A stretch of 64,000 nt of DNA from Pedobacter steynii (lineage in GTDB: Bacteria > Bacteroidota > Bacteroidia > Sphingobacteriales > Sphingobacteriaceae): assembly GCF_900103665.1 (NCBI RefSeq), contig NZ_FNGY01000003.1, forward strand, positions 248,001 through 312,000. Reading direction: 5' to 3'. Positions 18,895-29,700 of the stretch are shown in pieces. A program made the position numbers and the translations under genes. The first letter of the stretch is position 1, and each line of letters begins with the position of its first letter. Below the pieces are notes generated by a model. The model was not told the origin of the DNA and searched no databases. It was given only the letters and a program-made list of their open reading frames with translations.

Positions 18895-21333
18895 TTATTG
18901 TTTTCCTGTTTTTATCAGTTGTTTACTTTTACCTGAAGGGAACCGATTCTCATCTGATGGCTGTTCAGCCGAACCTTCTGCTTTTGGCTTTTTACCAAAG
19001 TTCCAGCTCAGGCTGAATTTGACCTGCCGGGAGTCTGTTCTGGAATCCAGGTTAAAGGTTTGCGTATGATCTGATAATATCGCGGCTTTGAAGATCCCTG
19101 TATAAAAGACATCGGCTACAGCCAGTCCTAACGTTAACTTATCCTTTAACATTTTCTTGTTGAGACCTGCAGTGATTTCAGAAACGGGTTTATACCTGAA
19201 ATTGGCATATAGTCCGGCACTTTCGTACCAGCCGCTCAGCTCCAGGTTAAAACCCGCCGGAAGTTTAAAGGAATTGTAGGAATAGATACCATAAGTATTT
19301 GCCCTTTCTTTAAATGCTTTTGTTTCCAGATTTGCGTTAAACTGGGAAGTATAAAAATAAAAGGTTTGGTAATTCTCCCACCAGTCGACCCCTGGTATCG
19401 GGAAAGACAAAGAGGCTTGCCATTGCTGTTGATGGCCTGTATTTATGGTCGTATAAGCTGATTTTACTCCAGGACTACTCAGAAAGGTAGAGAAAATAGG
19501 GTTTTTAATGCTGCTATAGCCCAGGGTAAGGTCAATAAAGCTGAAAAATTGCTGATTCAATTCAATGTTGTTAGAGAATTGTGCTTTCAGCTTTGGATTT
19601 CCCTGTCTCGTAGTATACAAGTCCAGGTAACGGATAGAAGGGTTCAGCTGATCATAATCCGGCCGTTCAATCCTACGGTTATAGCTGACAGACAGTTTGT
19701 ATTCGTCGTTCACTTTATATCCGATCAGTGCATTGGGAAAGAGGGAGAAATAATTTTGACGGACCCGCCCTGGATCTGTCCCTTCCTCCCCCCTGACATG
19801 CGTATATTCCCCGCGCAAACCCGCATTAAAAGTCCAGGGTTCCATGTTCAGTTCCAGGGCCGCATAGGCAGCCTGGATGGCTTCCTTATATCGAAAATTA
19901 TTGTTGCGTAAGGCATCGTTTTGCCACATCCCATTGTTCCTGTTTTCACTAAACTGACTGTTATGGAGATTCGTTTGTGAGCTCTTGATTCCGGCTTCAA
20001 ACTTCCCGAAGTTTTCATCTCCCTTTTTCAACTCCTCCAGATAATCAACTTTGATGACCCTTCTGTCTATTTTTGAAGGATAAATATTCCGGTAACGCAA
20101 TTCAGACAGCTTATTCTCCGGACCTAAGGTTTTAAAGATCGTATAATCTTCAGATCCCCGGGACCTTAAATGATTGAGCTGCAGGAAGGCATTCAGGCTT
20201 TTCAGTTCCGTAAATTTATGTTTAAACTTTAGTCCGTAATCCCAGTTGCGCATGGTATTACGCAGCTCATTTCGTTGATCCAGGAGGGAATCCTGTATTT
20301 TTCCTGTACCAAAACGGGAAATCGTCCGGCCATCGGCAGGATTCCGTAGATCATTAAAAGACAGATTGAAGCGCAATGTATTTTTGCCATCAAAATGATG
20401 ATCTAAACCAAGTTTGAGCAAGTGTCCCTTTGATTTCTGGGGGTTAAGCTGCAGCTGACTCATGAAGAAAGATTTATCTGTATTTTGGCTACGGAATACG
20501 CTTTCTTCGTTCCTGCTATGGTCAAAATCATAAGCATACAGCAGGTTCAGGTCCCATTTTTCGATACCATAGGTCATGTTGAGGCTATGGTTTGTTCTGT
20601 AATATCTGCCTTTACTGACATTGGAACTGATACTTCCGTTAAAGCCCTTTTTAACCTTCTTTTTGAAGACGATATTAATTACACCAGCTGTTCCCGCAGC
20701 ATCCATACCTGATGGCGGGTTGTTCATCACTTCTATAGACTGAAGTGTGGTTCCAGGCGTACCTTTGAGCAGCGCTTTGAGTTGTGAGCTGCCCATTTCT
20801 GCCGGTTCCCCATCGATCATCACCGTAACCCCCGATTTCCCTTTAATGCGGATCTCTCCATCTTTGTTGATGTTTACCCCCGGAAGGCTTTTGAGCAGTT
20901 CGTAGGCCGATTGGCTTTGAGCCAGGATACTTTGCTCCACATTCATCGTAGTTTTACCTGCAGCAACAGAAATGGCCTGTTTTTTCTTCCCACTAATGGT
21001 TACTTCCTGCAATTGCTGACTTTCCGCCAGGAGTTTAAAAACCTGTACTGCTACCGGTCCCTTCCCTACCGTAACGATTCTGACTTCATTTTTATAGGTT
21101 ACAAAGGCGGCTTCGATTTGATAACTGCCCACTTTAACATGCTTCAAACTAAACTTCCCGAGGGAGTCAGCAATGGCATAAACGCTAATTTTAGCATCCG
21201 ACGCCTGTTTTAGTGTGATGGTCGCACCAGGTAAGGGCAGGTTCCGTTCGTCGGTAACTTTACCCGAAATTTCCTGCTGGGCAGCGCCATTCAATGCCCC
21301 GAGCAGGAAGAAGATAAAACAAAAATAACGCAT
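18895..21333 (-). CDS. TonB-dependent outer membrane beta-barrel protein (OMP_b-brl_3 type)
   Basis: 812 residues from the ATG at 21333 (the frame extends to a TTG at 21354, but the ATG puts the signal peptide MRYFCFIFFLLGALNGAAQQ right at the start). A carboxypeptidase-regulatory-like domain (about 18-105) is followed by a TonB plug (about 125-225, LLKSLPGVNINKDGEIRIKGKSGVTVMIDGEP, GTAGVINIVFKKK) and an outer-membrane barrel ending in a phenylalanine-containing strand (KFSLSWNFGKK) with a short charged tail. It has no SusD partner and no STN domain. A divergent LytS/LytTR pair lies 306 bp away, which often points to co-regulation. Confidence 0.9.
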   Translation of the reverse strand: MRYFCFIFFLLGALNGAAQQEISGKVTDERNLPLPGATITLKQASDAKISVYAIADSLGKFSLKHVKVGSYQIEAAFVTYKNEVRIVTVGKGPVAVQVFKLLAESQQLQEVTISGKKKQAISVAAGKTTMNVEQSILAQSQSAYELLKSLPGVNINKDGEIRIKGKSGVTVMIDGEPAEMGSSQLKALLKGTPGTTLQSIEVMNNPPSGMDAAGTAGVINIVFKKKVKKGFNGSISSNVSKGRYYRTNHSLNMTYGIEKWDLNLLYAYDFDHSRNEESVFRSQNTDKSFFMSQLQLNPQKSKGHLLKLGLDHHFDGKNTLRFNLSFNDLRNPADGRTISRFGTGKIQDSLLDQRNELRNTMRNWDYGLKFKHKFTELKSLNAFLQLNHLRSRGSEDYTIFKTLGPENKLSELRYRNIYPSKIDRRVIKVDYLEELKKGDENFGKFEAGIKSSQTNLHNSQFSENRNNGMWQNDALRNNNFRYKEAIQAAYAALELNMEPWTFNAGLRGEYTHVRGEEGTDPGRVRQNYFSLFPNALIGYKVNDEYKLSVSYNRRIERPDYDQLNPSIRYLDLYTTRQGNPKLKAQFSNNIELNQQFFSFIDLTLGYSSIKNPIFSTFLSSPGVKSAYTTINTGHQQQWQASLSFPIPGVDWWENYQTFYFYTSQFNANLETKAFKERANTYGIYSYNSFKLPAGFNLELSGWYESAGLYANFRYKPVSEITAGLNKKMLKDKLTLGLAVADVFYTGIFKAAILSDHTQTFNLDSRTDSRQVKFSLSWNFGKKPKAEGSAEQPSDENRFPSGKSKQLIKTGKQ

Positions 21334-21639
21334 ATATAATGTGCTTTTAATCAATCAATAATGAGACAAAAGTAATTTGGGAGGTAATGGCCGGGGCCTG
21401 TAAACTACGCCAACCGGCAAAAATGATACGTCAATTGTAATTCTGCTTTCCTGAGCCGTTTTTTTGAATTGAAACCTGCTTAGTCCTGGAAATGGTCCCT
21501 TTTTAGACTGCTAAATCGCAGATTCAAGTATCATTTAGGTCAGTTCAGTCAGTTCTCTTTCCCCGAGCCACAGGATGCTTTTAAATTTGACCGGAATTCT
21601 ATCTAAAAAGATTTTCCCGGTTTATTAAAATTATTGTAA
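21334..21639. other. Divergent intergenic region between barrel protein and LytS/LytTR operon
   Basis: 306 bp shared promoter region of two divergent units. No ORF or RNA gene is visible. It probably contains both promoters and perhaps a LytTR site, but I could not define one with confidence. Confidence 0.45.
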
Positions 21640-22746
21640 ATGACTTCTCATGCTACTTCCATATTCAGTTCCGCGCTATCCAGGATCATCCTGGTATTTG
21701 CAGTCACCGTAGTCCTGATCTTTTCGATCATGATCATCAACCCCATCGATGAGGAAGATTACAACTCGATATTGGAACTAAGCTGGGAGTCTTTTTTCGA
21801 CCTTGTCTGGTTTATGATTCTCGGCTGGGCGATTACGGAGACGGGTAGATTTGTTTCCTATTATCTGGATAAGCGCCTCCCCTGGGAGCAGTTTTCTGTT
21901 AAACGCCTTGTTTTACAGCTCTTTGTTCAATGTTTCATCGTCATCTCAGTGATGACTTTGCTCTTGTTCACGATGGATCTGTTGTTAGCACTGGAAGAAG
22001 ATGGGATTAAAAGCGATTTGGTAGGTTACCGGCAACTGCTCTTTATCAGCACCTTACTGTCATTAATCATCACGGCTATTCACACCGGCAGTCGTTTACT
22101 CCTCAACTGGAAAAATTCAATTATAGAAGCTTCGGAGCTCAAACAAGCTACGCTACAATCGCAATTGCACTCGCTGAAATTACAGCTGGATCCACATTTT
22201 ATGTTTAACAACTTCAGTACGCTGTCCAGTCTTATTTCTGAAAATCAGGCTGGGGCGCAGCAGTTTCTCGATTGTCTCTCGGAAGTACACCGCTATATGC
22301 TTTATAACCTGGACAGGAACATCATTACCCTGAAAGAGGAACTGGACTTTATTGGCTCTTATATTTACCTTATCAAAATCAGGTTTTCAGAGAACCTGAG
22401 GATTGAGGTAACCGATGTAGAAGACTTGCTGAACAAGGGAATTCCACCCACAACATTACAGCTACTCATCGAAAATGCGGTGAAACACAACATTGCTTCA
22501 CGCAATCAGCCCCTGCACATCCGGATTTTCCCGGAAGGTGATTATTTAATGGTCGTCAACAACATACAAAAAATACAATCGACCATAGGTTCCTCAAAGA
22601 TTGGCCTAAAAAACATCATTAACCGTTATAAATTACTGTCCACAAAGCTTCCTGAAATCATTCAGACAGAATTTGACTTTGTAGTCAAAGTTCCTTTACT
22701 CCCTTTAAACGTTTCGCAAGATGAAAGTATTAATTATAGAAGATGA
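21640..22746 (+). CDS. LytS/YehU-type sensor histidine kinase
   Basis: 368 residues. Four transmembrane helices occupy about 10-32, 45-65, 85-112 and 130-150. The His_kinase domain has the phospho-acceptor in LKLQLDPHFMFNNFSTLSSLI (about 180-200). The HATPase part has LQLLIENAVKHNI and SSKIGLKNIINRYKLL. The family senses membrane or small-molecule signals and works with LytTR regulators. The 3' end overlaps the response regulator start by 26 bp, so the two are translationally coupled. Confidence 0.92.
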   Translation: MTSHATSIFSSALSRIILVFAVTVVLIFSIMIINPIDEEDYNSILELSWESFFDLVWFMILGWAITETGRFVSYYLDKRLPWEQFSVKRLVLQLFVQCFIVISVMTLLLFTMDLLLALEEDGIKSDLVGYRQLLFISTLLSLIITAIHTGSRLLLNWKNSIIEASELKQATLQSQLHSLKLQLDPHFMFNNFSTLSSLISENQAGAQQFLDCLSEVHRYMLYNLDRNIITLKEELDFIGSYIYLIKIRFSENLRIEVTDVEDLLNKGIPPTTLQLLIENAVKHNIASRNQPLHIRIFPEGDYLMVVNNIQKIQSTIGSSKIGLKNIINRYKLLSTKLPEIIQTEFDFVVKVPLLPLNVSQDESINYRR

Positions 22747-23479
22747 ATTACACAACGCCAAGAGGCTAAAGGCCATACTGGAAGATATTGATCCGGAAAT
22801 CGAGGTCCTTGCGATGCTTGAAGGGGTGACGGAGAGCATCAATTGGCTGAAAGAGCAGGACCATCCGGACCTGATTTTCACAGATGTCCGTTTAACCGAT
22901 GGGCTTTGTTTTGAGATATTCTCTGAGATAAAGCTCAAATGCCCCGTCATTTTCACCTCAGCCTTTGATGAGTATGCCCTGCGGGCATTTAAGGTGAACA
23001 GTATTGACTACCTGCTCAAACCCATTAAGAAAGAAGAACTCATCAAGAGCCTTCATAAGTTCAAAACCAATCCCCATCCATCTTACCTCGGTCAGATGTT
23101 GGACGATGTAGCCGCAATTTTAAAACAGCAGCAAAAAAACTACCGGACCCGGTTTCTTGTTCCGGTCAGAGATTCTTTTTATACCGTAATGATCAAAGAG
23201 GTTGCCTATTTCTATACAGAATACAGGACGACCAGAGCTGTTATGCCCGACAATCAGCACCATATCCTTTCTTTTACGATGGAGGAGCTGGAAGAACAAT
23301 TAGATCCGGAGGTGTTTTTCAGGGTCAGCCGTCAGTATCTGATCAACAATAAAAGCATTACACGCATCAATAATTATTTCAATGGAAAGCTCCATATCGT
23401 GTTGAATCCCGAGCCCGCAGAAAAGATCATCATGAGCCGGGACAGGTCCAGAACTTTTAAACAATGGCTGGACCGGTAA
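22721..23479 (+). CDS. LytTR family response regulator
   Basis: 252 residues. The receiver domain (1-120) has the acidic patch IIEDE, phospho-acceptor Asp55 (LIFTDVRLTDG), and the conserved Lys in YLLKPIKKEEL. A LytTR DNA-binding domain covers about 150-250 (KEVAYFYTEYRTTRAV, FFRVSRQYLINNKSI, IMSRDRSRTFKQWL). It partners the overlapping LytS kinase. Likely targets are the divergent barrel gene and possibly the cupin 222 bp downstream, by position only. Confidence 0.93.
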   Translation: MKVLIIEDELHNAKRLKAILEDIDPEIEVLAMLEGVTESINWLKEQDHPDLIFTDVRLTDGLCFEIFSEIKLKCPVIFTSAFDEYALRAFKVNSIDYLLKPIKKEELIKSLHKFKTNPHPSYLGQMLDDVAAILKQQQKNYRTRFLVPVRDSFYTVMIKEVAYFYTEYRTTRAVMPDNQHHILSFTMEELEEQLDPEVFFRVSRQYLINNKSITRINNYFNGKLHIVLNPEPAEKIIMSRDRSRTFKQWLDR

Positions 23480-23701
23480 CATGATGATGAATCCATAAAA
23501 CGGGAATTTGAAAAATATGGAGCATAAACCTCCATTGAGCTTTTTAATTGTAAACTGCAAAAAAGAACAATAATGAGCGACAAGGGTATGGTAAAAAACA
23601 ACAAAATTTACGCAAAAAATATAACAAACCTTTATGGTTCTTAATTGTTCTAAATACCCTCTAAGTTAACCCAATATTAGTCTCACTAAAACCATAATAA
23701 A

Positions 23702-24088
23702 ATGAAAACGATTAAAATGATTTCAATGGCTCTGCTCTTTGGATTATTTATGTCCGTGAGCACAAATGTACATGCACAAGACCCAATTAAAGTTGCGTCA
23801 AATGTATACAAAAAAGTTATCCTGGAAAATGAGAAGCTGCGGGTGATGCAGGTTGAACTAGCCCCCGGTGAGATCGTTCCATGGCATAGTCATCCTGACC
23901 ATTTCGCCTATGCGCTAACAGATGGAAAGCTGGAGATTACCGAAAAAGGCAAACCTGCGGTTATAGCCGACATTAAAGAAGGAGAAGCGATGTATTTGAC
24001 AGCCACAACACACATGGCTAAAAACATCGGGGAGAACACACTTAAAATGATTGTAACAGAACTAAAAGCGGCCAAAACAAAACATTAA
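23702..24088 (+). CDS. Secreted small cupin-domain protein
   Basis: 128 residues with a signal peptide ending near VHAQ (about 1-27). A single cupin barrel follows, with metal ligands in PWHSHPDHFAYAL (His-x-His...His) and the second motif around TATTHMAKNIGENT. Similar one-domain cupins include BauB-like proteins; the substrate is unknown. It is followed by a strong terminator at 24196-24231, so it forms a single-gene unit or the end of the LytS/LytTR unit. Confidence 0.85.
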   Translation: MKTIKMISMALLFGLFMSVSTNVHAQDPIKVASNVYKKVILENEKLRVMQVELAPGEIVPWHSHPDHFAYALTDGKLEITEKGKPAVIADIKEGEAMYLTATTHMAKNIGENTLKMIVTELKAAKTKH

Positions 24089-24195
24089 TTATCGCAAATT
24101 TTTACCGCATGGTTTGCTGTACCCACTATCGGCGTCATAAAACAATAATCATATACAAGATATAAAAATCGATTATTGGCCCTGTCAACAAAGAT

Positions 24196-24231
24196 AAAGG
24201 AAGCCTGATCTTAACTGATTAGGCTTTCTTT
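24196..24231 (+). terminator. Rho-independent terminator after cupin gene
   Basis: A 15-bp stem with two imperfect pairs (AAAGGAAGCCTGATC against GATTAGGCTTTCTTT) and a 6-nt loop, about 108 bp after the cupin stop. The 3' arm is T-rich. Confidence 0.75.
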
Positions 24232-24371
24232 GTTAAGCGCTCCCAAACCTGTTAAATAGGTTATTTTCTTCCATTTTTCTTTTCGCATTCATTCCTGTGT
24301 CTCTTTTTCATTGATGAACTTTCGTCGCGTTAATCTTTCTCATATCTATGAGCTTTATGATCCCTCCAAAA

Positions 24372-24399
24372 AAACGAGGTAATTTACATTACCTCGTTT
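24372..24399. terminator. Perfect 12-bp inverted repeat, probable bidirectional terminator
   Basis: Arms AAACGAGGTAAT and ATTACCTCGTTT pair perfectly around a 4-nt loop. A's precede and T's follow, so it could terminate transcription from either side. It lies in the gene-poor stretch before the second uptake locus. Confidence 0.6.
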
Positions 24400-24746
24400 A
24401 TACCAAAATACGCATCTGTACCCAGCCAGCGCTATGCCTATGATGGCCTGGGTGAAGGATATGATTGATAGGAACTGTAGAAAATGCGATTGATTACTAC
24501 GGGCAGGTACTGAGGCCGGATGCTGAAAATGACCATGCCTAGGGACGGCTTAAAATATTAATAAAAAAATAGATATCCTTTGATAATACGCTGCTAAAAC
24601 GAAAAAACAGAAGCTTAAACGATTCAACAAATCTCTTAAAAAAAGGTTATTTCGATTAACGTGAAAACATAAGTTAATCTGCCTGAATTAAAAATAATTT
24701 TATATCATTGAGAAAAGATTGATAATTAAAGCAAAGTAGAATCGTG

Positions 24747-25316
24747 ATGGCTGATTACAGTACCTATTCTGATTTCGAACTGATATCGTTGTTAAAAGAC
24801 AGTGACAGCGATCAGGAAGCTTATGCTGAAATTTACAGGCGCTATGTCAGGTTGTTGGTTCGTTTTGCAGAATCTAAGCTATACAGTCTGGAAGATGCCC
24901 GGGACATCGTTCAGGATTTGTTCACCAACTTCTGGAGTGATAGACTGGATCTTCATATTCAGGATAACCTGAAGTCTTATCTTTTTGGTATTGCCAAATA
25001 CCAGATCATCAATAAGATCAGAAAGAATGTAGTCAGAGAAAGTTACGCCGGAAAATTAAGGGCTTTATCCCCTGCTTATCATTCCCTGGAAGAAGAACTC
25101 AATGCCAGAGAGCTGAGCACCAATGTCCGCTCGAAACTGGATCAGTTACCCCAAAAGACCAAATACATCTACCAACGGAGCAGAGATGAGCATAAAACTA
25201 TTAAGGAAATTGCCGAAGAGCTAAATCTTTCCGATCAAACGGTGAAAAATCAGATTAGTATTGCCCTGAATCACCTGAGAAAATCGCTTTCCTCGTTCTT
25301 TTTTTACCTTTTTTAA
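24747..25316 (+). CDS. ECF RNA polymerase sigma factor (second uptake locus)
   Basis: 189 residues from the ATG at 24747 (a GTG directly upstream would add one residue). Region 2 spans about 10-80 (AYAEIYRRYVRLLVRFAESKL, DARDIVQDLFTNFWSDR), and region 4 about 125-180 (LPQKTKYIYQRSRDEHKTIKEIAEELNLSDQTVKNQI). It has a short hydrophobic C-terminal tail (SFFFYLF). It is first in the order sigma-FecR-SusC-SusD and probably drives the susC operon downstream. Confidence 0.93.
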   Translation: MADYSTYSDFELISLLKDSDSDQEAYAEIYRRYVRLLVRFAESKLYSLEDARDIVQDLFTNFWSDRLDLHIQDNLKSYLFGIAKYQIINKIRKNVVRESYAGKLRALSPAYHSLEEELNARELSTNVRSKLDQLPQKTKYIYQRSRDEHKTIKEIAEELNLSDQTVKNQISIALNHLRKSLSSFFFYLF

Positions 25317-25410
25317 ATAATTCAGAATATTTTAACTTTTCTTCGGTACTTTTTATCCGCTGAAACTACTACCGTAATGAAGATAGAGAATTAACTATCT
25401 ACGGTAGCGC

Positions 25411-26595
25411 ATGACAACAAAAAGCATATCAGAACTTTTAACCCGATATTACAACAATGAATGTACTCCTGAAGAGGAGTCAAGGGTAAATGAGTGGTTT
25501 GCTGAGCATGGCTCTGCCAAAACAAGTTTTGAGGAAATGGATGCCGAAGCGCAGCAAGTATGGGTAAATGCTTTATTTACCGACATCACTGCAGCAAATG
25601 CGCTGAAAACACAGACGCCTAAGGTCTTGAAAAGGAGACTTTGGCCAAGAATTGCCGCAGCAGCAGCGGTATTAATTGCAATTGGCATCGGTCTGTACGT
25701 TATTGGTCATGAATCAGAACAGGATCGTGTGATCTCTTATGCCAATACCATCCATCCCGCCAAGAACACCGCTACTTTAAAACTGGCAGATGGAAAAGTG
25801 ATCAGTTTAAATGGAACAAAAACAGGTATCGTTATAAACGTCGCTGCGCTCACCTATGATGATGGTACAGCGGTTGTCCTGAATTCTGCCGCTGAGAAAC
25901 AGCTCCAACCTATGAATCCTGAAGATGATGGCAAAGCCGGCAATCTAACTGTCAGTACGCCAACGGGCAGACAGTACCAGCTCATCTTACCAGATGGCAC
26001 TAAGGTATGGCTCAATGCCTCCTCGGCGCTTACTTTCCCTACCACTTTTACTGCCAAGGGCAACCGGATGATCACTTTGAGTGGCGAGGCTTATTTTGAA
26101 GTCGCCAAAGATAAATCCCGGCCATTTATCGTCAAGACAAATACCCAGGAGGTCAAAGTACTGGGCACACATTTCAACATCAATAGTAACCACAGTACGG
26201 TAAGAACCACCCTGCTGGAAGGTTCAGTTGCCGTGTCTCCGCTAGGCTATGCAAACGGTCAGGAAGGCTTAGCACTCTCCGCATCCGGTGTGCTGTTAAA
26301 ACCCGGCGAACAGGCAGTGCAAAAATCCGGTAAGATCGAAGTGATTTCCGTAGATACAGAACAGGCTGTTTCCTGGAAAGATGGCTGGTTCTATTTTAAG
26401 AGTGCCAGTTTATCCGAAGTTCTGAATGAGGCTGCGAAATGGTACGACTTAAAAATCACCTATAAAAGCGATATCCCTGCGGATCGTTTTACCGGCAAAG
26501 TACCCAGAACGGCAAGCTTAGGCATGTTTATTAAAGTATTGCAATTGAGTGATGTAAAATTCACACTGGAAGGACATCACATGATCATTGATTAA
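25411..26595 (+). CDS. FecR family anti-sigma factor (second uptake locus)
   Basis: 394 residues. The cytoplasmic N-terminus is followed by one transmembrane helix at about 77-97 (RIAAAAAVLIAIGIGLYVIG). The FecR domain spans about 180-275 (STPTGRQYQLILPDGTKVWLNASSAL, GEAYFEVAKDKSRPF, LGTHFNIN), and the DUF4974 domain about 325-394 (GWFYFKSASLSEVLNEAAKWYDL). It starts 94 bp after the sigma gene and ends 203 bp before susC. Family role: it holds the sigma factor at the membrane until the STN domain of SusC signals. Confidence 0.93.
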   Translation: MTTKSISELLTRYYNNECTPEEESRVNEWFAEHGSAKTSFEEMDAEAQQVWVNALFTDITAANALKTQTPKVLKRRLWPRIAAAAAVLIAIGIGLYVIGHESEQDRVISYANTIHPAKNTATLKLADGKVISLNGTKTGIVINVAALTYDDGTAVVLNSAAEKQLQPMNPEDDGKAGNLTVSTPTGRQYQLILPDGTKVWLNASSALTFPTTFTAKGNRMITLSGEAYFEVAKDKSRPFIVKTNTQEVKVLGTHFNINSNHSTVRTTLLEGSVAVSPLGYANGQEGLALSASGVLLKPGEQAVQKSGKIEVISVDTEQAVSWKDGWFYFKSASLSEVLNEAAKWYDLKITYKSDIPADRFTGKVPRTASLGMFIKVLQLSDVKFTLEGHHMIID

Positions 26596-26798
26596 AAAAC
26601 GATAATTAACCCCAACTATTAACCTTAACCAAACCAACCAAATGGAAAAAATCTACAAAGACACCGGCCCCTAACCGACGAGGGCTATCCATATAAAAAC
26701 AGAAGCCCCGATGGCGATCGGAGCTCTGAAATGATTGGGTAGACCCTTTTAACAATTCGTGTAAACCATTTTAGTATTAACCCAACCAAAACAAACAT

Positions 26799-29700
26799 AT
26801 GAATAATATTATTCATTGCACCCTGCTGTCCAAAAAACCGCAGGGACGCAATCTCATTTGGCGAATTATGAAGTTAACCTTCGCTCTATTATTCTCCGTA
26901 TTTATGCAGGTAAGTGCGTCGGGAACAGCCCAAACCATTAACTTAAAGAAAAGGAATACCCCACTTACCCAAATCTTTGCCGATCTGGGTCAACAAAGCG
27001 GGTATCAATTCTTTTACAACGAACGCTTGCTGGAGAAAGCCAGCAAAGTAAATGTTGAGATCGCAAACGGCACCCTGGTCGAAGCACTCAACCTATGTTT
27101 CGAAAATCAACCCTTCTCTTACGAGATTATGGATAAAACAGTCGTCGTGAAAGCCAGAGAGAAATCTATATTGGAAGCGATCGCAGACTATTTTGCTATA
27201 GTTGAGGTAAAAGGACGTGTAACAGACGACAGTGGACGCCCTATTCCGGGAGTAATCATCAGGGAAAAAGGTAAAAAGAACTCTACGACCACCAATGATA
27301 AAGGAGACTATCAGCTGAAAGTTGATGAGTCTTCCGCGCTGGTTTTTTCCTATGTAGGTTATAAAAGCGAAGAAATCACGCTTGCCGGCAGGACCATTCT
27401 GAACGTCCGGATGAAAGAGGATGTATCTCAGTTGCAGGAAGTCACCATTTCGACAGGTTACCAAACCCTTGAGAAGAAAACATTTACAGGTTCCTCTGCC
27501 CTTATAAAAGCCAGTGATGCAGAGCGTAACGGTGTTCCGGACATCAGCCGCATGCTGGAAGGACAGGTTGCCGGAGTTACCGTACAGAACGTTTCAGGAA
27601 CCTTTGGTGCGGCACCAAAAATCCGCGTGCGTGGAGCCACCTCCTTTTCCGGCGATAATAAACCGCTATGGGTAGTAGATGGTATTATCCTGGAAGATGT
27701 CGTGAACATTTCAAATGAGGCCCTCACCACAGGTGATGCCAATACACTGATCGGCTCTTCTGTGGCCGGTTTGAATCCCGATGACATTGAGAGTTTCAAT
27801 ATCCTGAAAGATGCCGCGGCCACAGGTATGTATGGTGCAAGGGCGATGAATGGTGTAATTGTCGTAACGACAAAAAAGGGAAGACAAACAGAGGGTGCCG
27901 CAAGAATTAGTTACAGTGGAAACTATACTACCTATGCCAAGCCCAGTTATGCAGATTTTGACGTGTTGAATTCGGCAGATCAGATGGCCATTATGATTGA
28001 GATGCAGAATAAAGGATATTACCAAATCCCCGGTGCCTCCAGAGGTAATTCAGGAGGTATCTTTTATAAGATGTACAACATGCTTTATGATTATAATGAA
28101 AGCACCAAGACCTGGGCACTGAGAAATGACAATGCCAGTAAAATTGCTTTCTTATCAAGGTACGCGAATGCAAATACCGATTGGTTTGATGTGCTCTTTA
28201 AAAATTCCCTGCAACAGGACCATTCTGTCAGCGTCAATTCAGGTACAGAAAAATTTCAAACCTATGCTTCCACCTCATTTCTTCGTGATAACGGCCAGAC
28301 CCGGGGTAACAGCGTGGATCGTTTCACAGGTAACTATCGCGCCAATTTCAAGTTAAACGACAAACTTAGTGGTGAATTACTGGCAAACGGTTCTGTACGT
28401 AACCAACAAACACCTGGAACAACGGCATTGCAATCGGACCCTGTTTATGGCACTTATTATAGAGGATTTGACATCAATCCCTATAACTATGCGCTCTCTA
28501 CCAGCCGGTTGATTACCCCTTATGATGAAAATGGCAACCTGGAATATTTCCGCCAGAATAGTGCTCCGTTTAATATCTTAAATGAGTTAAACACGAATTA
28601 TCTGAAATTAGGGATGATTGATTTTAAGGTTCAGGGAGGAGTAAACTACAAAATTCTACCCAGCTTAACCTACTCCGTTAATGGTTCCTATCGGTTTACA
28701 AAAACGGAAAGTCAAATCTATATTCTCAAGAATTCCAATATGGCGACTTCATTTAGAACCGTAGATGATGCCACCTCCTCTGTAGATAACCCCAATTTAT
28801 ACCTCGACCCGGATTTTCCAAACGGACTACGTGTGAGTGTATTACCGGATGGTGGTTTTTACAAGATTGCCGGGGATAATTTAAAAAGCTATTATTTCAG
28901 ACAAAATTTACAATACAACAAAACCTTTAAGAAGGACCATAATCTGAATGTTTTTGGGGCGATGGAGTTGCGCTATGCAGACAGACAAAATCAATATTTT
29001 GATGGTGCAGGTTATCAATTTGAGAATGGAGGATTGGTCAGTTCGAATTACAAATATTTTAAACAGGCTGCTGAAACCGGTAAGCCCTACTTTGGAATGG
29101 GTTATGGACTTGACCGTTACATTGCTTATTTTTCAAATGCCTCCTACACCTATAAAGAAAAATATACCTTAAAATTTTCCAACCGTATTGATGGCTCCAA
29201 CCTAATGGGGAGCAGCAGGGTAGCGAGGTGGCTGCCGACCTGGAACCTTTCCAGTAGCTGGAATATAGATGAAGAGTCTTTCTGGCCTAAAAACAAGATC
29301 GTCAATGCGGCAAAACTGAGGGTTTCTTACGGTTTGGTTGCCAATATCGGAAATGCCAGAAACTCATCTGCGGTCTTTTACAATCAAATCGCAAGAAGGC
29401 CGAATATTGTGGATCAGGAGGTACAGACTTACATCTCCAGTTTAGAGAATTCTCAGCTTACCTGGGAGAAAACCAAAGACCTGAACATTGGTTTGGATGT
29501 AGCCATGCTTGGCGACCGCTTAAATTTAACGGTAGACGTTTATAAGCGCAATATTTTCGACTTAATTGGCGGGATCAAAACCTCAGGTATTGGCGGTCAG
29601 TTTGAAAAAACGGCGAATTACGGAGAGATGAAAGGAAATGGATTCGAGCTGGCGATTACCGGTAAAGTCATAGACCATCAGGATTTTAAATGGAGAACCA

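Larger units (their letters stand above)
24089..24746. other. Gene-poor region with possible decayed Rhs/YD-repeat fragment
   Basis: 658 bp without an intact gene. Apart from the two hairpins it holds short open stretches on the plus strand at 24424-24465 (reads SQRYAYDGLGEGYD then stop) and 24483-24539 (NAIDYYGQVLRPDAENDHA then stop). RYAYDGLG is like an Rhs/YD-repeat motif, so this may be the remains of such a gene. The match is short and weak. The promoter of the following sigma factor should lie at the right end. Confidence 0.3.
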
